14,419 bases of DNA. Origin: CAZFLY01 sp964519995 (GTDB taxonomy: Bacteria > Planctomycetota > Phycisphaerae > Sedimentisphaerales > Anaerobacaceae). Positions within the stretch are counted from its first letter, which is position 1; each line of letters starts with the position of its first letter. The stretch spans positions 1 through 14,419 of the forward strand of contig CAZFLY010000061.1 in assembly GCA_964519995.1 (NCBI GenBank). The letters run 5' to 3'. Shown here piece after piece: positions 7,220-14,419 of this stretch. The notes beneath the pieces were generated by a model. The model searched no databases. It was given only the letters and a program-made list of their open reading frames with translations, and was not told where the DNA came from. The position numbers were made by a program, and so were the translations under genes.

Positions 7220-7460
7220 CTATTTTCACATAAAATTCTGATAAAAATTTTGTTTTTGAGCTAAAATTTAAGGTTGAGTTTTCCTAACACATGTAAAAAT
7301 TACCTTCTGTGGTGTCATTTCGGAGACAAGGCCAAGAGGCAAAGATTAGAGATATGAAAAATGTTTATCCCGTCGTTGATTCTACTGAAGGCTGGGGGAT
7401 TCGAAACCCAAAAATCCCTATTTACCAGTTCACGATGCGACTGGCGACCTCGAGGTCTTT

Positions 7461-8309
7461 TCAGAGCATCCACTGCTCGGCCAGTAGTGCAAAATCAAAA
7501 AAGTCAACATCTTTATCACCGTCAAGGTCTGCACCATCACAGGCAGGCGTATCAACACAGGAAGAACTAAGCCACTGGCTTGTGAATCCAGCCAGGTCTT
7601 CGTCACCGCGAACTCCGGAATAAACATTAGCTACATAAATATTCATCACGGCCGTATCATAAAGACCACCGGTATCCTCCACTCGAACTATAAACACATT
7701 AATGCCGACATCCGAATCTGACGGAGTTCCGAAGAGTGAGCCGTTGGACGCCACATTCAACCAGTCGGGCCCGGTAACTTTACTGAAGGTTAACGGGTCG
7801 CTATCAGGGTCACTCGCATCACCTGCCAATGTCTGTCCAGTATATGCGGCATCCTCAATTGCATCGGTCTTGTCAATCGGATCACTGGTGAAATATGGTG
7901 CACTGTTCGAAGCCAACGCTTCTACCTCCACAGCGCTCAAGGCATTGGAGAAGATGCGAAAGTCGTCCACGCGACCATTAAGGTATGCGTCCCAGGTGTA
8001 TTGAGACTTGCCAATATAGTTTTGCGTCGTGACTCCGAGTGAATCCGGAGTGAGGCTCATCGAGCTGTTGCGTCCGACTTCTACGCCGTCGATGTAAAGA
8101 ATGCCCGTATTGCCGCTGAGCGTTACGGCCACATGAGTCCATGTGCTCGACGGAAGCTCGTCGTCGCAATCTATAATCTGTTCTCCGCCTGCTCTGGTAG
8201 TAAAGCTCAATGCAAGCTGCGGCATAAAGGTACATAGCAGCGCACCAGGTATGCCAATCCTCGCCCTGAGGTGCGCCATCCTGAGCTCGCCAGGCAGTTT
8301 AGAGGACAA
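7461..8309 (-). pseudogene. 5'-truncated LamG / cadherin-like / dockerin-like protein fragment
   Basis: The open frame carries the last part of a LamG domain (LSFTTRAGGEQIIDCDDELP, WTHVAVTLSGNTGILYIDG, VDDFRIFSNALSAVEVEALA). It continues with a cadherin/Ig-like module (APYFTSDPIDKTDAIEDAAY to DTAVMNIYV) and a dockerin-like tail (ADLDGDKDVDFFDFALLAEQ, then WML and the stop at 7463-7461). The first half of the LamG, any preceding domains and a signal peptide are missing. Near 8222-8230 the LamG reading changes frame: EDWHTWCAAMYL lies in the neighbouring frame, so a frameshift has occurred. The apparent TTG start at 8309 has no ribosome site and an in-frame stop shortly upstream. It lies just downstream of the autotransporter on the same strand. 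It is most likely a relic of a second exported LamG protein of the type seen at 3469-6669. Confidence 0.8.
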
Positions 8310-8426
8310 TATCCATGACTGTCAAGGAGGAAAGTATCGCCATTTGGTGCAGTAGGCATGGTGGATTGCTTAGACACCAATTTTTTTGTTGCATAAGGCA
8401 CAGAACGCCGCATCTTTTTCTTGGCT
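8310..8426 (-). other. Short gap between the autotransporter stop and the LamG relic
   Basis: These 117 bases follow the autotransporter stop (TAA, 8429-8427). No intrinsic terminator hairpin is seen. A short frame through 8207-8479 has no recognisable content and overlaps both neighbours. This is probably degraded sequence of the lost upstream part of the LamG gene. Confidence 0.4.
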
Positions 8427-11400
8427 TTACCACCGGTATTGTAGAGCCAAACCAAGCAGATGAGCTTTATCGTCTGCATTTAAACGGACGTCGTATTCTA
8501 GTGAGATAACCGTTTGCTCATTTAGGCTGGCATTCAATCCCATTCCGAACACCGCACTGTCGCGGGGAAGTTCGGAATCGCTGACCTTGAAGATCACATC
8601 AGGATTGGTGATGAACGCGGTATCCACCGTGGACTGGACATCGTCAAACTCATGTACCCATCGGCCCCGCACCTCCCACACTGCCTTTACACCGTCTCGT
8701 TTTTCGGATATGACCTTGGTCACTCTCGCACCCAACGAGCTTTTGAATGATTTGTAGTGCTCGCTGTCAAAGGTCAGGGCGCTAGAGCCGCCTTTCTCGG
8801 CATAATCGTCCAAGCTTAGAGATGACCACTGCAATGCAACCATCGGATTGATCTGCCAACCTCGAACGTTCCGCCAAGTCAGACCCGCCTCTACATATCC
8901 GGCCAAGTCATACCCGTCAGGATCACCGCTTAGGTGCTCGCCAGTCAGATCTACATACCGATCCGTATCGTACTCCATGCCAGTATAGGCAAGCAACGCA
9001 TTGGCGTACCAACGTTCCGACGCCCACCGGCCGTATAGACCCAAATGCAGACCTTTCATCTTACTCTCGTCCTTGGAGTTGTAATAATCAACCTGTCCAT
9101 CAGAGAACCCGGACGTAATACCCATCAGGAGATTCTCTGTGAACTGATAGTCAACGCCCATACCAAAGCCGTAGATAGTATATCGATATCCGTTTACACC
9201 ATCTTCAGAGTCCCGGTCTCCGAACATTCCGTAGCTCTTGACCCAGATACCCCAGGGCTTGTCACCTAAAATATTTGTGCCATTGCCCATTGCAATAAAC
9301 TGACTAAAGGCACTGACGTCCATGGTCACTGCACCCGTCATTGAATCAGGACGTGCCATAGCCAACAATGCTCTGCCTCCCAAGCGATTCGATTGAGCCA
9401 CCAACTTCCTATCGAGTCCGCCTGAAATTACACCAATAAAGTTGGAGGTTATCGACGTGGTGATTGGTCCCAGCGTCGGGCGGATCTGGCCGCAGAGCTG
9501 GTCGTAGGCGCCGCGTACATCTTCGAAATCGCCTAGTTCTTGCAGGGCTTCGGTGATATCATTGCCACCTTCATCTTCAGCAATCTGCTGTAGGGCCGGC
9601 CCAATGGCCTTTTGGTTTGTTGTTTGACATACATTCGGGTCATCAAACGCCATCGCCGTAATGTACAGCAAAACCGAGGTATCGTCGTAGCCTAGATTGG
9701 CATCGGTCACGGAATGTACGAGAGCCGTGTCCAGCACATCAAATGTGCCGGTAACCTCGTTGGCCTCGATGATCTGGTACTCATGCGAACCGACAATCGT
9801 CCCCTCTTCTACAGCCTTGACCGTCCCACCTTGTATATCCACATCGCCGGTAACGATGAGTTTATCGCTGCTGGTATTGTTGATCTCGACCTCGAAGATA
9901 CTGTTGGGTTCAAAGACAACGTTGCCCTCGACCGTCATCGTTCCGATGGAATCGCCTGGTGCAATGGTACCAGAGGTATTCAGTGTTCCGGCCTGGACCG
10001 TGCCAGCTCCCTGCAGCTTACCAGTTGGCCCAATTATCAGGGTATCGCCGACATTGACCAAACCACCATCCTGCACAACCAAAAGACCCGTACCTCCCAT
10101 GCCACTATCCTCTCCTATGCCCACATACAGGTTTTCCACAACCTCCAATGACGAGCCATCACCTATCACATTGACAGTTCCCTCACTGCCTTCAGTGAAA
10201 GCGATGTAGCCATATTCTGAGGAAACTTGGCCACCATTGAGGATCTCTAAGGTCCCAGTGCCGGTGTAACCAACATAGAGACTGTCGTCTTCCGATACTT
10301 GAAGCTGTGAGCCTTCTCCTGTCACCGTCACTGTGCCCGTGCCTTCGGCGTCTCCAAAGTCGGCCAGCATATTGGGGTCGAAATCCGCCTCGTTCACATC
10401 GAAGCCGCCGATGTACATCGTGTCTGTCGTGACTTGGCCGCCGTTGGCAACCGTCAGGTTGCCCTCGCCCCACGCACCCACAACGATTTCCCAGTCCGCT
10501 GTCAACTGTGAGCCGACACCATCGACCGTCACTATGCCCACCGCGTCCGGGCCGCCTCCGAGGACAACCGCATCGGCGGCCACCTGACCACCCTCGTTGA
10601 CATCCAGCGTGCCCTCGCCGGAATAGCCGACGTATAACGTGTCCGAACCTGCAACATTCAGCGTTGACCCAGTCCCCGTCACTGTAACCGTGCCGGTGCC
10701 GTCCGGGATGTAGTTGGCATCGTAGGCCCTCTCCAGAAGCTCAAACGAGACACCCCCAATGTAGACCTCCCCGGCAGTTACCTGGGCGCCATCCTCAATC
10801 GTCACGTCCCCTTCCCCCCAGACGCCCACTACAAGCTCCGCCTCATTTGTCCACACCGAGTTGGGGCCGCTGACCTCCACGATTCCGTTCACGTCCGGAG
10901 TGACACCGATCCAGGCCGCGTGGTCCTCGACCTGCCCACCGTCCAGAATCTCCAAGGTCCCCTCACCTGAAAAACCCACCATCAGGATTTCGGTCGCCCA
11001 ACTCGACCCCTCGCCGGTCACCGTAACCGTACCCGTGCCACCACCAAGGTCGGCATTAGGATCGAAATATTCGGCCAGGGTGTCATACATCGGATCATAA
11101 CCCCCAATGACTGCTTCCTGGGACGTCACCATCCCCCCATCCGATATAGTCAGCGTACCATCGCCCCAGCCCCCAACCACCAGAGTATCTTCACCAGTCA
11201 CAGTCAACTGTGAGCCTTCTCCCGTTACAGTCACCGTACCCGTGCCCTCGGCATCTCCAAAGTCCGCCAGCATATTCGGGTCAAAGTCAGCTTCATTCAC
11301 GTCAAAACCACCAATCAGTAATTCTTCCGCCGTCACCTGACCCCCACCAGAAATATTCAGATTGCCTTGACCCCACGCTCCTACAAGCAGCTCCGTAGCC

Positions 11401-14400
11401 GACCACGTAGAGCCAGCATCCTCTACCGTCACCGTACCTATAGCATCAGGACCACCACCAATAACCCCAAGCTCGCTGGTAACCTGTCCGCCGTCGTTAA
11501 CGTCCAAAGTACCGGTCCCGAAATACCCAACATAGAGAGTACTCGCCCCTGTAACGTTCAATTGTGAACCGTCTCCGGTTACCGTCACCGTGCCTGTGCC
11601 GTCCGGAATATAGTTGGCATCGTACGGCGTATCAAGAAGCTCAAACGAAACACCTCCAATGTAGAGCTCACCCGCAGTTACTTGAGCGCCGCCCTCGATC
11701 GTAAGCTCTCCCTCGCCCCAGATACCCACCCCAATACTATCGTTGTTCGTCCAAACCGAGTTGGGCCCGATAACCTCAACCGTTCCAACACTATTAGGAG
11801 CCACACCGACCATGCCCACATAGTCCGTTACCTGGCCACCTTCTGTGATCTGTAAGGTACCATCTCCAGAAAAACCTATTAACAGGGCTTCTGTCTGCCA
11901 ATTCGAGCCATCACCGGTCACGGTGACCGTGCCTATGCCGCCGCCAAGGTCGGCATTGGGATCGAAATACTCGGCCAGCGTATCATACATAGGATCATAA
12001 CCACCAATGACTGCTTCCTCGGACGTCACAGTCCCGCCATCAGAGACCGTCATCGTACCCTCACCCTCAGAACCCACAGTCACGCTGTTCGCGACGTTCA
12101 AAATGGCTCCGGACCCATCCACGATCACCTGTCCCCCGTTAGAGACGACTACATCCCCGTCTCCCTGGGCGTCAGGTATATCGTTTGCGTCTTCATCGAA
12201 CTGGATCCGCCACGTGGATCCGACCCCATCGACGGTTACTAAACCGGTACCGTCTTCGCCCATCCCCACAACGGCCGCCTCGGCCTGGACCTCAGCCCCA
12301 TCCAGAATCTCCAACGTACCGTCACCCTCGACGCCCACGGCAATTCCGCTTGCTTCCAGGAAGGACCCATCACCGGTCACGGTCACTGTGCCCGTGCCTT
12401 CGGGATCGTATCCAATCGCATCAGTATCTATATCGAAATCGTTAGAGTCAAACCCGCCGACGTATAAAATGTCATTGATATCTACATGACCGTCGCCGGA
12501 GACCGTCAGTGTCCCTGTACCATAGCCACCGACGAACAGGCACTCGGTGTTCTCCCAGGTCGAGCCTGTACCATCCACCGTAACCGTACCGGTGCTGTCC
12601 GGCATCACACCAATCCCGGCAGACACGCTGTCGAGTGAGCCCCCGTTGTTAACATCAAGGGTCCCATCGCCAGTGTAACCGACATAAAGGCTGGTATCTC
12701 CCAACACCTGAAGCTGTGAGCCATCCCCCGTTACCGTCACCGTACCGGTGCCGTCCGGGATGTAGTTGGCATCGTAGGCCGTCCCCAGAAGCTCAAACGA
12801 GACACCCCCAATGTAGACCTCCCCGGCAGTCACCTGGGCGCCGTCCTCAATCATCACGTCCCCTTCCCCCCAGACACCCACTACAAGCTCCGCCTCATTT
12901 GTCCACACCGAGTTGGGGCCGCTGACCTCCACGATTCCGTTCACGTCCGGAGTGACACCGATCCAGGCCGCGTGGTCCTCGACCTGCCCACCGTCCAGAA
13001 TCTCCAAGGTCCCCTCACCTGAAAAACCCACCATCAGGATTTCGGTCGCCCAACTCGACCCCTCGCCGGTCACCGTAACCGTACCCGTGCCACCACCAAG
13101 GTCGGCATTAGGATCGAAATATTCGGCCAGGGTGTCATACATCGGATCATAACCCCCAATGACTGCTTCCTGGGACGTCACCATCCCCCCATCCGATATA
13201 GTCAGCGTACCATCGCCCCAGCCCCCAACCACCAGAGTATCTTCACCAGTCACAGTCAACTGTGAGCCTTCTCCCGTTACAGTCACCGTACCCGTGCCCT
13301 CGGCATCTCCAAAGTCCGCCAGCATATTCGGGTCAAAGTCAGCTTCATTCACGTCAAAACCACCAATCAGTAATTCTTCCGCCGTCACCTGACCCCCACC
13401 AGAAATATTCAGATTGCCTTGACCCCACGCTCCTACAAGCAGCTCCGTAGCCGACCACGTAGAGCCAGCATCCTCTACCGTCACCGTACCTATAGCATCA
13501 GGACCACCACCAATAACCCCAAGCTCGCTGGTAACCTGTCCGCCGTCGTTAACGTCCAAAGTACCGGTCCCGAAATACCCAACATAGAGAGTACTCGCCC
13601 CTGTAACGTTCAATTGTGAACCGTCTCCGGTTACCGTCACCGTGCCTGTGCCGTCCGGAATATAGTTGGCATCGTACGGCGTATCAAGAAGCTCAAACGA
13701 AACACCTCCAATGTAGAGCTCACCCGCAGTTACTTGAGCGCCGCCCTCGATCGTAAGCTCTCCCTCGCCCCAGATACCCACCCCAATACTATCGTTGTTC
13801 GTCCAAACCGAGTTGGGCCCGATAACCTCAACCGTTCCAACACTATTAGGAGCCACACCGACCATGCCCACATAGTCCGTTACCTGGCCACCTTCTGTGA
13901 TCTGTAAGGTACCATCTCCAGAAAAACCTATTAACAGGGCTTCTGTCTGCCAATTCGAGCCATCACCGGTCACGGTGACCGTGCCTATGCCGCCGCCAAG
14001 GTCGGCATTGGGATCGAAATACTCGGCCAGCGTATCATACATAGGATCATAACCACCAATGACTGCTTCCTCGGACGTCACAGTCCCGCCATCAGAGACC
14101 GTCATGATGCCCTGTCCCCACGCCCCTATAGACAGCGCCTCTCCAACATCAAGTTGTGATCCAGCGTCCGTCACGGTAATTGTGCCAAGCACATCGGCGG
14201 TAAATGCAAGGAGCACACTGCCTCCCACCTGCACATCAGAACCACCCAAGATCGAGACAGTCCCATCATCTTCATTCCCCACGAGCAGAGTACCAGGGAT
14301 CAACCAAGGGTCCGAACTGTCATATTCAGGATTGACGTTACCAATGACGGTAATGTTGGCTCTCGATGTCTGCGGCACCAGGATAAAGACCAGCAGAATA

Positions 14401-14419
14401 AAGAACAAAGAGAGCTTGT
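8427..14419 (-). CDS. Giant type Va autotransporter with T5SS/PEP-CTERM-type repeats (start outside window)
   Basis: The frame is open from the right edge to TAA at 8429-8427 (about 1,996 codons). It begins KLSLFFILLVFILVPQTSRA, the hydrophobic core and probable cleavage end of a signal peptide. The frame continues upstream of the TTG at 14408, so the real start lies just beyond the edge. The passenger (~1,500 residues) has about 24 units of the type GTVTVTGDGS..L..LYVG..GTGTLDVNDGG..VT, ~48-65 residues each, as in T5SS/PEP-CTERM-associated repeats and predicted to form a beta-helix. A pre-barrel linker follows (EALQELGDFEDVRGAYDQL). The last ~277 residues form an autotransporter beta-barrel (from PWGIWVKSYGMFGDRD to LLGLALQYRW, with a terminal aromatic). 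The barrel would insert in the outer membrane and expose the passenger. No enzymatic or protease motif is seen, so an adhesin or structural surface role is inferred. Confidence 0.93.
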   Translation of the reverse strand, partial: KLSLFFILLVFILVPQTSRANITVIGNVNPEYDSSDPWLIPGTLLVGNEDDGTVSILGGSDVQVGGSVLLAFTADVLGTITVTDAGSQLDVGEALSIGAWGQGIMTVSDGGTVTSEEAVIGGYDPMYDTLAEYFDPNADLGGGIGTVTVTGDGSNWQTEALLIGFSGDGTLQITEGGQVTDYVGMVGVAPNSVGTVEVIGPNSVWTNNDSIGVGIWGEGELTIEGGAQVTAGELYIGGVSFELLDTPYDANYIPDGTGTVTVTGDGSQLNVTGASTLYVGYFGTGTLDVNDGGQVTSELGVIGGGPDAIGTVTVEDAGSTWSATELLVGAWGQGNLNISGGGQVTAEELLIGGFDVNEADFDPNMLADFGDAEGTGTVTVTGEGSQLTVTGEDTLVVGGWGDGTLTISDGGMVTSQEAVIGGYDPMYDTLAEYFDPNADLGGGTGTVTVTGEGSSWATEILMVGFSGEGTLEILDGGQVEDHAAWIGVTPDVNGIVEVSGPNSVWTNEAELVVGVWGEGDVMIEDGAQVTAGEVYIGGVSFELLGTAYDANYIPDGTGTVTVTGDGSQLQVLGDTSLYVGYTGDGTLDVNNGGSLDSVSAGIGVMPDSTGTVTVDGTGSTWENTECLFVGGYGTGTLTVSGDGHVDINDILYVGGFDSNDFDIDTDAIGYDPEGTGTVTVTGDGSFLEASGIAVGVEGDGTLEILDGAEVQAEAAVVGMGEDGTGLVTVDGVGSTWRIQFDEDANDIPDAQGDGDVVVSNGGQVIVDGSGAILNVANSVTVGSEGEGTMTVSDGGTVTSEEAVIGGYDPMYDTLAEYFDPNADLGGGIGTVTVTGDGSNWQTEALLIGFSGDGTLQITEGGQVTDYVGMVGVAPNSVGTVEVIGPNSVWTNNDSIGVGIWGEGELTIEGGAQVTAGELYIGGVSFELLDTPYDANYIPDGTGTVTVTGDGSQLNVTGASTLYVGYFGTGTLDVNDGGQVTSELGVIGGGPDAIGTVTVEDAGSTWSATELLVGAWGQGNLNISGGGQVTAEELLIGGFDVNEADFDPNMLADFGDAEGTGTVTVTGEGSQLTVTGEDTLVVGGWGDGTLTISDGGMVTSQEAVIGGYDPMYDTLAEYFDPNADLGGGTGTVTVTGEGSSWATEILMVGFSGEGTLEILDGGQVEDHAAWIGVTPDVNGIVEVSGPNSVWTNEAELVVGVWGEGDVTIEDGAQVTAGEVYIGGVSFELLERAYDANYIPDGTGTVTVTGTGSTLNVAGSDTLYVGYSGEGTLDVNEGGQVAADAVVLGGGPDAVGIVTVDGVGSQLTADWEIVVGAWGEGNLTVANGGQVTTDTMYIGGFDVNEADFDPNMLADFGDAEGTGTVTVTGEGSQLQVSEDDSLYVGYTGTGTLEILNGGQVSSEYGYIAFTEGSEGTVNVIGDGSSLEVVENLYVGIGEDSGMGGTGLLVVQDGGLVNVGDTLIIGPTGKLQGAGTVQAGTLNTSGTIAPGDSIGTMTVEGNVVFEPNSIFEVEINNTSSDKLIVTGDVDIQGGTVKAVEEGTIVGSHEYQIIEANEVTGTFDVLDTALVHSVTDANLGYDDTSVLLYITAMAFDDPNVCQTTNQKAIGPALQQIAEDEGGNDITEALQELGDFEDVRGAYDQLCGQIRPTLGPITTSITSNFIGVISGGLDRKLVAQSNRLGGRALLAMARPDSMTGAVTMDVSAFSQFIAMGNGTNILGDKPWGIWVKSYGMFGDRDSEDGVNGYRYTIYGFGMGVDYQFTENLLMGITSGFSDGQVDYYNSKDESKMKGLHLGLYGRWASERWYANALLAYTGMEYDTDRYVDLTGEHLSGDPDGYDLAGYVEAGLTWRNVRGWQINPMVALQWSSLSLDDYAEKGGSSALTFDSEHYKSFKSSLGARVTKVISEKRDGVKAVWEVRGRWVHEFDDVQSTVDTAFITNPDVIFKVSDSELPRDSAVFGMGLNASLNEQTVISLEYDVRLNADDKAHLLGLALQYRW
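8430..9262 (-). other. Autotransporter beta-barrel translocator domain
   Basis: This codes for the C-terminal ~277 residues: alternating hydrophobic/aromatic strands (YGFGMGVDYQFTENLLMGI, GLHLGLYGRWASERWYANAL, GYVEAGLTWRNVRGWQINPM, ALGLALQYRW-type ending). The terminal Trp fits the C-terminal outer-membrane assembly signal. The length matches the usual barrel size of about 260-280 residues. Confidence 0.9.
10825..12053 (-). repeat. Intragenic 1,229-bp direct repeat, copy 2 (C-terminal side)
   Basis: Comparing line by line with 12877-14105 (offset 2,052) I find no mismatch over 1,229 bases. The right boundary is sharp (12054 differs from 14106 and the sequences are unrelated beyond). At the left boundary identity fades through scattered substitutions (10824, 10801, 10791, 10779, then around 10729). 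Confidence 0.92.
12877..14105 (-). repeat. Intragenic 1,229-bp direct repeat, copy 1 (N-terminal side)
   Basis: This is the partner of 10825-12053. Both copies are in frame in the passenger and encode the same ~409 residues, starting near the module with VTSEEAVIGGYDPMYD and ending in the module with SVWTNEAELVVGVWGEG. Confidence 0.92.

Larger units (their letters stand above)
6934..7460. other. Intergenic region between convergent genes
   Basis: No convincing gene is present in these ~530 bases. The region contains intergenic repeat copy B (7000-7104), a possible sigma-70-like promoter on the plus strand at 7191-7219, and a very AT-rich stretch (about 7200-7300). The short reading frames here have no ribosome site or recognisable content. 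Confidence 0.5.

Noticed and set aside
7395..7425. GGGGGATTCGAAACCC, resembling a tRNA T-arm
   Set aside because: The stem is imperfect for a T-arm, and no acceptor stem, anticodon arm or CCA fits around it on either strand.
7446..7457. Palindrome GACCTCGAGGTC just past the LamG relic stop
   Set aside because: There is no loop and no T-run on the minus strand, so it is not a terminator for the minus-strand genes. It is more likely chance.
7309..7627. Plus-strand reading frames around 7309-7623
   Set aside because: There is no ribosome site or recognisable content, and the second half is antisense to the LamG relic.
10825..14105. CRISPR array or diversity-generating retroelement template/variable repeat
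   Set aside because: The repeats are long and in frame, and have no short spacers. No reverse transcriptase is present, and the two 1.2-kb copies show no adenine-specific differences.
8430..14400. Many plus-strand reading frames rich in Pro/Ser/Thr inside the autotransporter, several in identical pairs 2,052 bases apart
   Set aside because: They are antisense shadows of the repeat-coding strand. Their identity in pairs is explained by the duplication. They have no ribosome sites or recognisable domains.

Overview
The window looks like a chromosomal segment of a planctomycete, probably Phycisphaerae-like. This is inferred from family content, not from a marker gene. The signs are an ECF-type sigma factor followed by a FecR-domain membrane protein, large secreted proteins built from LamG, discoidin and fibronectin-like modules with dockerin-like tails, a fragment resembling the C-terminal TPR tail of planctomycete Ser/Thr kinases, and a very large classical autotransporter.

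Left part (1-1630, minus strand): a sigma-70 family factor overlaps by 4 bp (ATGA) a FecR-domain, one-TM protein that runs off the left edge. They form a sigma/FecR regulatory pair. Next (1802-3034, plus strand) is an IS1-like insertion sequence with an 11-bp terminal inverted repeat. Its transposase is broken by three single-base frameshifts.

Middle (3026-7460): an intergenic region with several hairpins leads to one intact 1,066-residue exported multidomain protein (3469-6669), which ends in a clear intrinsic terminator. The same gene is bracketed by two diverged copies of a ~100-bp noncoding repeat (3093-3194 and 7000-7104). Between the terminator and the second copy lies a frameshifted relic of a TPR protein tail.

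Right part (7461-14419, minus strand): a giant autotransporter occupies 8427 to beyond the right edge. Its signal peptide begins outside the window. The passenger has about 24 T5SS/PEP-CTERM-type repeats in three tiers: a ~50-residue unit, a five-unit ~300-residue block present four times, and a 684-residue duplication of two blocks. That duplication contains 1,229 bp that read as perfectly identical in both copies. Immediately downstream is a 5'-truncated, frameshifted LamG/cadherin-like/dockerin-like pseudogene.

Taken together, the window is a locus for surface and secreted proteins next to a sigma/FecR regulator, with much gene decay and recent repeat-driven rearrangement. No complete new system is evident. 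The most unusual element is the autotransporter's nested, recently homogenised repeat architecture.
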